Of a stretch of DNA of 64,000 nt, positions 1 to 8,225 are shown in pieces. A program made the translations under genes and the position numbers. The stretch is from Cytobacillus oceanisediminis 2691 (GTDB lineage: Bacteria > Bacillota > Bacilli > Bacillales > Cytobacillaceae), in the NCBI RefSeq assembly GCF_007678455.1, contig NZ_VEEP01000003.1:387569-451568 (forward strand). Reading direction: 5' to 3'. The notes beneath the pieces were generated by a model. The model was given only the letters and a program-made list of their open reading frames with translations, was not told the DNA's origin and did not search any database. Every line of letters starts with the position of its first letter. The first letter of the stretch is position 1.

Positions 1-221
1 ATCGTAATAAGGAATTAATATGTATTATAGTAAAAGAATTTTCTAAATTCAATAGATTTTTCAAAAAATCTTTAATGCGTTGCAGTATTAACCCTTTTTA
101 TTATCAAAATTGTTAACAGAATTTCAAACAACTGTAACCTAATCTTTCACTAACTGAAATCTTTTTATGGGATAATAGCCCTTCTGGTAAAAAGAGATAG
201 TTCAACCCGGGTGGTGTTAAA

Positions 222-1154
222 GTGACGAAAAAAAGAGGCAGAAAAATCCGGTGGGGACGAGTGATTGGCGCCCTGCTTATCCTTGCGATCTTTACTGTTG
301 GGCTTTTTACCATATATCAGTACATAGAAGGAACTTACCAAGCATTCAATCAACCATTTAAAAAGGCCGAAGCAGAATCGTTTCAAGGAGAGAAGAATAC
401 TCAAGAAGAAGTAAATGTTCTATTATTAGGCAGTGACTCTCGCGGAGAAAAAGCAGCGCGAACTGATTCCATCATGGTTGCCCATTACAACCCAAAAACG
501 CATAAGGTAAAACTGATTTCACTTATGAGGGATATGTATGTGAACATTCCTGGACACGGTCAGCAAAAATTAAATGCTGCCTACTCTTTCGGAGGCCCGG
601 AATTACTAAGGGAAACGATTAAAATGAATTTGGGTCTCGACATACATCATTATGCTATCGTCGATTTTAAAGGCTTCGTAAAAGCCGTCGACCTCCTCGT
701 CCCAAACGGAATTCAAGTGGACATTCCATATGAAATGTCCGATGGCATCGGTATGACCCTCGAACAAGGAACACAACAGCTCCACGGAGAAGAGCTATTA
801 GGATATGTCCGTTTCCGCCAGGACCGGTTAAGCGACTTCGGACGAGTCCAAAGGCAGCAGGAAGTAGTCTCTAAATTAAAAGATGAAGCCATAAGCCTTA
901 ACAGCGTGGCCAAGCTTCCCGAACTGTTAGATCTCCTAGGTTCATATGTCGAAACGGATATTGAAACATCCACACTCCTGACCATCGGAAAAGACATTCT
1001 GACTAATGAAACCGGAGAAATTCAAACCATCCGCCTTCCTGAAGACGGCAGTTTCGAGAATGAACGTTATGAAGGGATTGGAGAAGTGCTCGAGGTTGAT
1101 TTTGAGCAAAACAAGAGAGCCTTGGAGAAGTTTTTAGAGGATGGAAAAGAATAA
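222..1154 (+). CDS. LytR-CpsA-Psr (LCP) family cell-wall glycopolymer transferase
   Basis: LCP proteins are membrane-anchored enzymes that move undecaprenyl-pyrophosphate-linked glycopolymers such as wall teichoic acid onto peptidoglycan, outside the cell. The 310-residue product has a basic N-terminus, one membrane helix at about residues 13-32, then the LCP domain: the LLLGSDSRG strand, an Arg-Thr-Asp motif (ARTDSIM), SLMRDMYV, and the VRFRQD...DFGRVQRQQ segment whose Arg and Asp residues bind pyrophosphate. Start is GTG at 222 behind a GGTGGTG ribosome binding site; no better ATG exists. The gene stands alone and ends in a terminator. It is TagT/U/V-like; which paralogue cannot be told from the sequence. 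Confidence 0.9.
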   Translation: MTKKRGRKIRWGRVIGALLILAIFTVGLFTIYQYIEGTYQAFNQPFKKAEAESFQGEKNTQEEVNVLLLGSDSRGEKAARTDSIMVAHYNPKTHKVKLISLMRDMYVNIPGHGQQKLNAAYSFGGPELLRETIKMNLGLDIHHYAIVDFKGFVKAVDLLVPNGIQVDIPYEMSDGIGMTLEQGTQQLHGEELLGYVRFRQDRLSDFGRVQRQQEVVSKLKDEAISLNSVAKLPELLDLLGSYVETDIETSTLLTIGKDILTNETGEIQTIRLPEDGSFENERYEGIGEVLEVDFEQNKRALEKFLEDGKE

Positions 1155-1189
1155 CTGAAGTATCGGAAACGATGTTTCATGATAGTTGG

Positions 1190-1222
1190 GGAGTCCATTT
1201 AATGGTCTCCTCTTCTTTTTTC
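1190..1222 (+). terminator. Rho-independent terminator of the LCP gene
   Basis: GGAG-T-CCAT pairs with ATGG-T-CTCC around a short loop, followed by a T-rich tract. It lies 36 bases after the LCP stop codon. The remaining gap to 1696 is AT-rich with no supported gene. Confidence 0.7.
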
Positions 1223-1597
1223 TTTGTTATTTTACTTGCATGAAATTTTCATCTCAGTAATCGCTCAATAACTTACAATAATAGGCTTGAGTCTAATTTA
1301 TTTTTTCCCCGCACCCTGAAAAAAAACGATTGCAAAAGAAAAAAAGAACTCATTAAGAGCCCTTTTTCAAACTAACAAAAACACACGATATGGATTGGAA
1401 TTTTTAAGGGATTAAATCACATTCTCAGGTGGATCGGTTTTATCTCTCCCGGCTGCTGTTAAAATACCTTAAATAAATTTCAACCAGATCATAAAAAAGG
1501 GTATCCGTTCATTAAACAAACAAAAGCTGATTCTTCCATACCGTAGAAAAAAGATGCTTTATATTTTTTATCTGCAGGGTCCCAATAAAAAACTCAT

Positions 1598-1627
1598 ATA
1601 TCCATTACGGTGTACCGTAATGGATAT
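1598..1627. repeat. Perfect 14-bp inverted repeat with 2-base centre
   Basis: ATATCCATTACGGT (1598-1611), GT, then its exact complement (1614-1627), followed by TTTT and preceded by an A-rich stretch. It sits 70 bases beyond the 3' end of the minus-strand VOC gene. It could be a bidirectional terminator or a protein-binding palindrome. Confidence 0.6.
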
Positions 1628-1696
1628 TTTGCAAGCCAATTTAAAATGTTCCTAGTCAATCTTAATCTGTGATTTACTATATAATGTTTTTAATAT

Positions 1697-2509
1697 TTAC
1701 CGGAACCTCCAGTAACCATCCAACATTTCAAAAACGTGACTTTGGTTCGTGTCAGTTAGGTTCACTAAAAAAAGCGTTTCCCCTTTTTCTTTTAATACCT
1801 TAGCAGCCGGACCATCTCCAATTGGTGTAAAAAATAATAAATTAGTTCCGTCCAATTTTAAAATTCTACAACGCGCATTTATTTCCGTATCGATAAATTC
1901 CTCACCTTGCTTAAGACCAAATAATTCCCTCCAAATTTCTGGTGTTTTATCCAAATCATGCACGACAAATCCGACACTCTCCAATTTTGGTTGACCAACC
2001 ATGTGCGACCCTATGACTCCTTGTTCTTCTAATTCTGAATATCTTTCTTCATCCGATTTTTCCCATTGAATAAAAAAAGGTAAAGAAACCTTTTTCCCCG
2101 GGTATTCAGGGAATAACAATGACCACATGATTACTTGACCATCAGCACGAACTCTCTCCCCAGTTAGCGGCCCATATACTGTTAGTCCTTCTGCCTTAAG
2201 TTTTATTGCTAGTTCTTCTATTTCATTTGTTCGGATAGCTACTGTCGCAGGACCTTCCCGATTTTCTTTTGCTAACTGTTCAACGATTTGCGTTATCAAT
2301 CGATTTTCATCATGCTTTTCAGCTATTGATAGATTTTCAATTCCTAAAAATTCAATATAACTTAAGCCAAAATAAGTTAGGGTATTATATGTTCCCCAAA
2401 ACTCATGTCGGCCTCCGGCCACAACATGAAGTCCTCTTTCGTTTAAGGGAGAAATTGCTTTCTCTGGTTGCTTTAAGAACCAAACAAGGTGATCAAAGAA
2501 AAATTGCAT
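1697..2509 (-). CDS. VOC/glyoxalase-like domain protein (two-module)
   Basis: About 270 residues with an N-terminal half beginning FFDHLVWFL and a second half containing LESVGFVVHDLDKT, the usual start of a vicinal-oxygen-chelate module. The pattern resembles Glyoxalase_3-type proteins of unknown substrate. Start is the internal ATG at 2509 behind AAAGGGG, eight bases upstream; the longer open frame to 2548 has no ribosome binding site. Monocistronic. Specific function unknown. Confidence 0.75.
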   Translation of the reverse strand: MQFFFDHLVWFLKQPEKAISPLNERGLHVVAGGRHEFWGTYNTLTYFGLSYIEFLGIENLSIAEKHDENRLITQIVEQLAKENREGPATVAIRTNEIEELAIKLKAEGLTVYGPLTGERVRADGQVIMWSLLFPEYPGKKVSLPFFIQWEKSDEERYSELEEQGVIGSHMVGQPKLESVGFVVHDLDKTPEIWRELFGLKQGEEFIDTEINARCRILKLDGTNLLFFTPIGDGPAAKVLKEKGETLFLVNLTDTNQSHVFEMLDGYWRFR

Positions 2510-2663
2510 TATTGTACCCCTTTCTAATAATAAAATAAACATTGGCAATATTTAATTAATTTTCTCTATTATACTGTAAAGAAGTAGAGGGACGAACTTT
2601 TTGCTCTGAAATAGGACAAGGTGCTTAAGCTTTCCAATTAACCTTGGATAAACTATACTTCAA

Positions 2664-2694
2664 ACAAAAAAACCGCCCAGCATTCTGAGCGGTT
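2664..2694 (-). terminator. Terminator downstream of the tRNA-Sec 3' fragment
   Basis: On the minus strand AACCGC...GCGGTT forms a stem followed by seven T. It follows the truncated tRNA-Sec copy at 2703-2752, as a second terminator follows the intact copy at 18498. It looks like the terminator of an ancestral tRNA-Sec gene. Confidence 0.65.
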
Positions 2695-2702
2695 ACTATT
2701 TA

Positions 2703-2752
2703 TGTATTTGTCGGGACCGCCTGGGAATCGAACCCAGCTGACCTGGCAGGTA
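2703..2752 (-). pseudogene. 3' fragment of tRNA-Sec (third copy)
   Basis: The minus strand carries the variable-arm end, the T arm (CTGGG TTCGATT CCCAG) and the acceptor strand GCGGTCCC of the selenocysteine tRNA at 18498-18594, then diverges. The anticodon arm and the 5' half are missing, and the terminal GCCA is changed to GACA. The 3' flank TTTATGTATTT is also shared with the 18.5-kb copy. Probably a displaced attachment-site remnant. Confidence 0.75.
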
Positions 2753-2877
2753 CCTTGTTTTACGATTTCGACTAACTCATTCTTTTAAACAGTAAAATTC
2801 AGTCAGGTACTTAAAAAGTATTCAGTGTTTTCCTAATTGTGTTAAAATATTGACAATAATTGATCAGGAGGTAAATC

Positions 2878-3870
2878 ATGAAAAAGAATAAGTTAGTAAT
2901 TGTAGGAGTTGGCCATGTTGGCTCGTATGTTCTAGCTGATGCCATGAAATTGGGGCTTTTTAGGGAAATAGTTGTCATTGATAAAGATAAGGATATTGCT
3001 TATGGTGAAGCCCTTGACCAGGCGCATGCAACCGCTCTTACCTATATGTCAAATACAACAGTTTATACCGGGGATTATTCCGAATGTGCTGATGCAGATG
3101 TAATTATCTGTGCTGCTGGTCCAAGTATGATAAAAAGTGATCAAGATACAATGCCGGACAGGGCCAAATTAGCTGTTGTCAATTCAGAGGTAATTCGTGA
3201 AGTTATGACTGGAATAACTAAATATACGAAAGAAGCAATCGTAATTCTTATAACAAATCCGTTAGATACCATGGTGTACATAGCAGAAAATGAATTCGGA
3301 TATCCGAAGGGACGAATATTTGGAACCGGAACAATGCTTGATTCTGCACGTCTCCGTAAAATAATCGCTACTAATTATGACATCGATCCAAAAAGTGTAA
3401 CAGGTTATATGATGGGCGAACACGGACACACAGCTTTCCCAGTTTTAAGCCGCTTAAGTGTGCAAGGGTTTGGTGAAAATGAACTCGACCAAGTTTTTCA
3501 GGGAAAAGAACCATTAAGTCGGGAAGGTTTGAAAAAACAAGTTGTAAAGGCAGCCTTTGATGTGTTAAATGGAAAAGGGTGGACAAATGCAGGTGTTGCC
3601 CAAGCTGCTGTTACACTGGCAAAGGCAGTAATGCTGGATGAACGCAGCGTTTACCCGGTGTCCACAACATTACACGGGCAATATGGATACGATAGAGATG
3701 TTGCATTAAGTATGCCATGTATCATCGGCAGAAATGGCGTAGAAAAACAATTAGAAATTACTCTCGACTCACAAGAACTTAAATGGCTGCATGAATCAGC
3801 GGAGTATATCAAAGCAGCGATGAAAGTTGCAAAGACAGGCAAAACTCAGAATTCAAAAATTCCTGGGTGA
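2878..3870 (+). CDS. NAD-dependent L-2-hydroxyacid dehydrogenase (LDH/MDH family, HicDH-like)
   Basis: A 330-residue cytoplasmic oxidoreductase reducing 2-oxoacids to L-2-hydroxyacids. Visible are the Rossmann GVGHVG (10-15), the NAD-selecting Asp in VVIDKD, the NPLD motif, GTGTMLDSARLR with the Asp/Arg pair and GEHGHTAFP with the catalytic His. The substrate loop, normally QKPGETR in lactate dehydrogenase, reads AGPSMIKSDQDTMPDR, which is longer and resembles L-2-hydroxyisocaproate dehydrogenases. Lactate may not be the main substrate. Start ATG 2878 is behind a strong AGGAGG. The residues after about 315 are a basic tail. Confidence 0.85.
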   Translation: MKKNKLVIVGVGHVGSYVLADAMKLGLFREIVVIDKDKDIAYGEALDQAHATALTYMSNTTVYTGDYSECADADVIICAAGPSMIKSDQDTMPDRAKLAVVNSEVIREVMTGITKYTKEAIVILITNPLDTMVYIAENEFGYPKGRIFGTGTMLDSARLRKIIATNYDIDPKSVTGYMMGEHGHTAFPVLSRLSVQGFGENELDQVFQGKEPLSREGLKKQVVKAAFDVLNGKGWTNAGVAQAAVTLAKAVMLDERSVYPVSTTLHGQYGYDRDVALSMPCIIGRNGVEKQLEITLDSQELKWLHESAEYIKAAMKVAKTGKTQNSKIPG

Positions 3871-3887
3871 TGTTACATTTCTTTTAA

Positions 3888-3922
3888 GGCGAACAGGATT
3901 TGTACTGTTTGTCTTTTTTTTA
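3888..3922 (+). terminator. Terminator of the 2-hydroxyacid dehydrogenase gene
   Basis: CGAACAG...CTGTTTG stem followed by a run of T, 18 bases after the stop codon. Confidence 0.65.
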
Positions 3923-4247
3923 TATTTCCTAAAGCATAGATGTTTATCTTCAAAGCACGTTAGAAGTCATGTAATTCTACTTTTTTTAAAGGTTTATATC
4001 TTCAATCCTCCACTTTTTAATACGGTCATCCCTTCCCCTTGCCTTTGTCAAAACAAATCGATACTTATTTTCAATTTCCGGTACGGTTTTATAGGTGAGA
4101 TTTTTCTTTCTATATTTTAATTTTTTCAAGCCCAAGCATGTCTAAATTAAAAACTTATAAGTTTTCTCTAACTATATTTCTTCTTGTTTTTCAGTCTTTT
4201 GTCGACTACCTTCAAATTCCCTATCAAATCCAACGTTCTCAACATAG

Positions 4248-4300
4248 AATAGGTGCCTGCCCCCTGCCTTATATATCTTTACCGGGATTAGGCACCTATT
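4248..4300. repeat. 11-bp inverted repeat, possible bidirectional terminator
   Basis: AATAGGTGCCT (4248-4258) and its exact complement (4290-4300) flank a 31-base loop, followed by TTTTCATTT. It lies between the convergent dehydrogenase and transporter genes. The rest of 3923-4247 is AT-rich with no supported gene. Confidence 0.55.
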
Positions 4301-4307
4301 TTCATTT

Positions 4308-5282
4308 CTATAGCTTGACTTCGACTGGACGGACTGGGCTCTTCTCTTCTCTGCTGACAGCAGGTTTTTTAGACCAGTAAGTGGCAAGTATTGGTCCAGA
4401 AATATTGTGCCAGGCAGCTCCCAGAACACTTGGAAGTGCAGCCAGCGGCCCGAAGTGTGCGGTCGCAAGTGCAACGCCAAGTCCTGAGTTTTGCATTCCA
4501 ACTTCAATCGCAATCGCTCTTCGATTTACTTCATCCTGACCAAGCACTTTTCCTGCAAAATAGCCAAGCAGAAGTCCGAATCCATTGTGAAGCATGACAG
4601 CGGTAAAGATCAACAACCCTGATCCGGCAATAGTTGCCGCATTGCCGGAAACGACAGCAGCCACAATCGTGATAATCGCCGCAACTGAAATAAGCGGTAA
4701 AACTGCTAAGCTTTTTTTTACTGCAACAGGGAAAAATTTCTTAACTGCCAATCCTAATACAATCGGAACAATAATTACTTGGACAATGGACGTGAACATG
4801 GCTACAGCATCAACCGGCATCCATTGACCTGCCAGCAAAAGCAAAAGCAACGGTGTAATGATTGGAGCCAATAATGTTGAAACGGAGGTCATGGCAATAG
4901 ATAATGGTACATTTCCCTTTGCCAGATACACCATAACGTTAGAAGCAGTTCCCCCTGGTACAGATCCGAGCAGTACCAGGCCGGCTGCCAATTCTGCCGG
5001 CAAATTCATTAGTTTTGCAATGGCGAAAGCAACGGACGGCATGATGACGAACTGTGCACAAACTCCGATGAACACAGGCAGCGGTTTCGTAAAGATGATT
5101 TTAAAATCGACTGCCTTCAATGTGAGCCCCATTCCAAACATGACTACGCCAAGCAGGATGGTGATATAGCTTCCCAGGCCTAAAAATGGGTCTGGAACCA
5201 TAAACGCAATCACCGATATTAAAATTACCCAAACAGCAAAATATTTTCCTGCAACATTACTTACCGCCTCTAATAATTTCAT
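4308..5282 (-). CDS. BASS-family (bile acid:sodium symporter-like) transporter
   Basis: A 324-residue membrane protein with about nine or ten hydrophobic segments and two family signatures: GSVPGGTASNVMVYLAKGN (about residue 107) and EVGMQNSGLGVALA (about 265). Bacterial members move organic anions such as 2-oxoacids or pantoate precursors with sodium, and bile acids are only the name. Its start lies 4 bases after the stop of glcD, so the two are one operon; a hydroxy- or oxo-acid substrate is a reasonable inference. Similar to B. subtilis YocS. The C-terminus is a charged tail. Confidence 0.88.
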   Translation of the reverse strand: MKLLEAVSNVAGKYFAVWVILISVIAFMVPDPFLGLGSYITILLGVVMFGMGLTLKAVDFKIIFTKPLPVFIGVCAQFVIMPSVAFAIAKLMNLPAELAAGLVLLGSVPGGTASNVMVYLAKGNVPLSIAMTSVSTLLAPIITPLLLLLLAGQWMPVDAVAMFTSIVQVIIVPIVLGLAVKKFFPVAVKKSLAVLPLISVAAIITIVAAVVSGNAATIAGSGLLIFTAVMLHNGFGLLLGYFAGKVLGQDEVNRRAIAIEVGMQNSGLGVALATAHFGPLAALPSVLGAAWHNISGPILATYWSKKPAVSREEKSPVRPVEVKL

Positions 5283-5286
5283 ATCA

Positions 5287-6678
5287 TCACACTCTTTCTT
5301 TTTTATTCAAGATTTTATTTGGATTCAAAAGGTTATCCGGATCAAGGGCCTTTTTGATTTTCTCCATAACCGCCAATGCTGGTCCATGTTCAATTTGCTG
5401 ATATTTTTGCTTGCCGACACCCACTCCATGCTCACCCGTGCAGGTTCCACCCTGCTTAAGGGCATAGAGGACAATTTGTTCATTGAGGTCCTCAGCCTTT
5501 TTAATCTCCTCAGGATTACTCATATCAATCATCAGGAGAACATGATAGTTTCCATCCCCCACATGACCGAGAATTCCGCCGGTAAGACCGAGTGAATCGA
5601 CTGCTACCCTTGCATGGCTTATTGCGCCTGACAGCTTTGAAATCGGAAGGCATACATCCGTCACCATCATTTTCTTACCAGGGTGCCCATGGATATAAGC
5701 ATAAGCAAGATTATGCCGCGCCTCCCATAACCGATTCCTCGCTGCATTATCTGTTTCAAACTGAATATCCAGACAATGATGATCTTCAACGATTTCAGTT
5801 GTGAACGCTATATCCTGCTTCAAGCCCGCTTCATTCCCGTGAAACTCCAAAAATAGTGTTGGAGTTTCACTATAGCTAGTTTCACTAAACAGGTTCACCT
5901 GCCTCATGGAAGGTTCATCGACAAGCTCTACCCTGGCAATCGGCACACCTGACTGTAAAATCGAAACAACTGCTTCTACCGCATCGTTCAATGAAGGAAA
6001 AGAAGCTCTTGCCGCCATCACATGCTCAGGAATCCCATATACTCTTAAAGTCAGTTCCGTAAAGAGTCCAAGAGTACCCTCCGAACCAACAAATAAACCA
6101 TTCAAATGGTATCCTGATGAAGACTTGGCGGCCAAATTTCCAGTATGTATAATCGAACCATCCGCAAGCACCACTTCAAGATCACGTACTTGGTCACGCA
6201 TGACTCCATATTTGACCGAAGACGTTCCACTTGCATTTGTCGCTGCCATTCCACCCAGCGTCGCATCTGCTCCAGGATCCACAGAGAAAAACAGGCCATA
6301 TTTTTTCAATTCTTTGTTCAGCTGCGACCTTGTCACACCAGGCTGTACCCTGACAAGGAAGTCCTTTTCACGTACTTCCACGATTTTATTCATAAGCGAA
6401 AAATCGATTGTGATGCCATGTTCGTATGGTATGACATGACCCTCTAGACTGGTTCCAAGCCCAAAAGGCACCACTGGGACTTTATATTTGTCTGCAAGGT
6501 GTACAATTTCACTGACTTGCTGTGCTGTTTCCGGAAAAACAACAAGATCGGGAAGACTTTCCCTATGGTATGATTCATCCCGGCCATGCAACTCCCTTAC
6601 TGACTGATTTTCCGATACCTGCTGTTCAGAAAGGATCTCCTTTAAAGCATGTACGATGTTCATACTAGCTGTTTCCAT
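5287..6678 (-). CDS. glcD: FAD-linked 2-hydroxyacid oxidase/dehydrogenase, GlcD type
   Basis: 463 residues. The N-terminal FAD-binding PCMH domain shows VVPFGLGTSLEGH and GGMAATNASGTSSVKYG; the C-terminal FAD-oxidase domain shows GHVGDGNYH and GTCTGEHGVG near the end. Such enzymes oxidise D-lactate or glycolate to the oxoacid, passing electrons to quinone or a partner. Start ATG 6678 is behind AAGGAG at six bases; the longer frame to 6741 has no binding site and would run through the operator. First gene of an operon with the BASS transporter and divergent from the GntR regulator. Exact substrate unknown; no glcE or glcF follows. Confidence 0.88.
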   Translation of the reverse strand: METASMNIVHALKEILSEQQVSENQSVRELHGRDESYHRESLPDLVVFPETAQQVSEIVHLADKYKVPVVPFGLGTSLEGHVIPYEHGITIDFSLMNKIVEVREKDFLVRVQPGVTRSQLNKELKKYGLFFSVDPGADATLGGMAATNASGTSSVKYGVMRDQVRDLEVVLADGSIIHTGNLAAKSSSGYHLNGLFVGSEGTLGLFTELTLRVYGIPEHVMAARASFPSLNDAVEAVVSILQSGVPIARVELVDEPSMRQVNLFSETSYSETPTLFLEFHGNEAGLKQDIAFTTEIVEDHHCLDIQFETDNAARNRLWEARHNLAYAYIHGHPGKKMMVTDVCLPISKLSGAISHARVAVDSLGLTGGILGHVGDGNYHVLLMIDMSNPEEIKKAEDLNEQIVLYALKQGGTCTGEHGVGVGKQKYQQIEHGPALAVMEKIKKALDPDNLLNPNKILNKKERV

Positions 6679-6707
6679 CCAATACTCCTTCTTTCTACCA
6701 CAATGAA

Positions 6708-6722
6708 TTTGGTCAGACCAAA
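6708..6722. promoter_or_regulatory. Palindromic operator, likely bound by the divergent GntR/FadR regulator
   Basis: TTTGGTCAGACCAAA is a perfect palindrome of the TGGT-N3-ACCA type used by FadR-subfamily regulators such as LldR. It lies just upstream of the glcD start, and a half-site TTGGTCCAA follows at 6730-6738. Repression of glcD-transporter by the product of 6876-7586 is inferred. Confidence 0.7.
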
Positions 6723-6875
6723 GATAAAATTGGTCCAACAAGTTAAAGTCAATTATACTAACTTATCAGAAAAATTCAATAATTCTTTCAAAACTTTTTG
6801 TCTTGATTATTAGATTTTACGTCTGTTAAATTTAGGACAGTATTTGAGAACTATTTTGAAAAGAGGCTACGGTTA

Positions 6876-7586
6876 ATGGCGGAGAAGAAAAAGACCTATC
6901 TAGTTTTAGTGGATAAAATTACTGAACGCTATTTGACAGGAAATCTTAAACAAGGTGAAAGGCTGCCTTCAGAAAGAGAATTGGCAAGCCAACTAAACGT
7001 TAGCCGGACAACCATAAGAGAAGCCCTGAGGACCATGGAACAAAACGGGGTAATAGAAATCCGCCAAGGAGGCGGAAGCTACGTTAAAATTTCTGACTTC
7101 CAATCGAGGAAAGAAGAAATTATTGCAGCTGTCAAAGCTGAGACACCACTTGTTTATGAAACGCTGGAACTTAGGCGCGCCCTAGAAGTTGAATCAGCCT
7201 TCCTCGCCGCAAAAAGAGCTGCTTCAGCAGACCTTGAAAAGCTGCGGACGGCTCTCAACAATATGGCAGAGTCCCAACAGGATCCAGAGTTGAGGCTTAA
7301 GGCGGATCTTGACTTTCATATCGGAATAGTCGAGGCCACCCATAACTCCATATTTATACAACTGATACATACCATTAGCGGACATATGAAAGATACCATC
7401 ATGGCTACCCAAAAGCATCGCTTTAAAGATCCCTCTCGGTACGGAGATACACTCGACGAACATAAAGAAATCTATCTAGCGATAGCTTCCGGGAATGCGA
7501 ATAAAGCCAAGGATCTGATGGAAGAGCATATTACAAGGATTAGAGAAGAACTGTTAGAGTCGATGGTGGTTGATCTAGGGAAATGA
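6876..7586 (+). CDS. FadR/LldR-subfamily GntR transcriptional regulator
   Basis: 236 residues. The N-terminal winged helix-turn-helix contains LPSERELASQLNVSRTTIREA (about residues 30-50) and the wing IEIRQGGGSYV; the C-terminal part is an all-helical FCD ligand domain. FCD regulators usually sense small carboxylic acids. It is divergent from glcD with a TGGT-N3-ACCA palindrome between them, so it probably controls the glcD-BASS operon and perhaps itself. AGAGG lies ten bases before the ATG. Confidence 0.88.
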   Translation: MAEKKKTYLVLVDKITERYLTGNLKQGERLPSERELASQLNVSRTTIREALRTMEQNGVIEIRQGGGSYVKISDFQSRKEEIIAAVKAETPLVYETLELRRALEVESAFLAAKRAASADLEKLRTALNNMAESQQDPELRLKADLDFHIGIVEATHNSIFIQLIHTISGHMKDTIMATQKHRFKDPSRYGDTLDEHKEIYLAIASGNANKAKDLMEEHITRIREELLESMVVDLGK

Positions 7587-7746
7587 GATGGATTTTAAGG
7601 CAGGATTAGGTTTGTGGATAGTATTGCTGATATCTATAAAGCTGTAATAGATGCATGATACTCAGTTTTAGTTGACTATATGTTCATCTGCCCGTTTATT
7701 TTGAATACTACTTCTTAGAGTGCGGCTTAAGATTAAAACAGAAAAA

Positions 7747-7780
7747 AATCCACCCAACATATCTGATGGGTGGATTTTTG
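7747..7780. terminator. Bidirectional terminator after the GntR gene
   Basis: AATCCACCC (7747-7755) pairs with GGGTGGATT (7768-7776), with an A run before and a T run after. Confidence 0.8.
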
Positions 7781-7916
7781 GCACGTTCTAAAACGTTTAT
7801 ACTGTTATGTATTTAATAGAAGGAATAATTGTGTATGTATTAAACGAACACACTGTGCAAATCCAAGTAGTATCACTTTAAAAAAACAGTTAAAACCGAT
7901 AAGTATACCGAAAAAT

Positions 7917-8013
7917 TGGCGGGACCGCCTGGGAATCGAACCCAGCTAACCTGGCACGCAGGTCACAAGCGGTTTTGAAGACCGTGGAGGACACCAGTAC
8001 CCCATTCAGCCTC
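7917..8013 (-). tRNA. tRNA-Sec second copy, acceptor weakened; left boundary of the island
   Basis: Bases 7916-8011 are identical to 18497-18592. All arms including anticodon TCA and the encoded 3' GCCA are present. Divergence starts two bases before the mature 5' end, so the acceptor begins GAGGCTGA instead of GGGGCTGA and gains an A-C mismatch at pair 2. No good promoter or tRNA terminator is seen around it. Probably a non-functional duplicate that marks the left end of the 8-18.5 kb island. Confidence 0.65.
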
Positions 8014-8077
8014 TACTAAATGTTGGTATATCAATGTTTATCCGTACAACCCCGACGGTTTTTCAAGACCATTCGCA

Positions 8078-8105
8078 CGGTCTCTACGTCAGTTCACACG
8101 GTCTA
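8078..8105 (+). promoter_or_regulatory. CGGTCT direct repeats just inside the left island end
   Basis: CGGTCT at 8078 and CGGTCTA at 8099, both on the plus strand, spaced 21 bases; a related GACGGTTT precedes them. Five more copies lie just inside the right island end (18339-18426). Possible recombinase arm sites; inference only. The rest of 8014-8225 has no supported gene. Confidence 0.4.
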
Positions 8106-8225
8106 GTGTACTGCAGGTATACAAGATTTCAAATGAAATTATGAAAATCTTAATTATTCCCTCCGATCTACCTATCCTCATTTCCTCTTACATCTTAATT
8201 AAAAATTCATTCAACTGAGTACATA

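Noticed and set aside
3827-4380. Two plus-strand open frames after the hydroxyacid dehydrogenase
   Set aside because: No ribosome sites, composition like translated AT-rich non-coding DNA, and they run across the terminator and inverted repeat.
4391-5169. Plus-strand open frames inside the transporter gene
   Set aside because: Shadows of the minus-strand BASS gene, which has clear family motifs.
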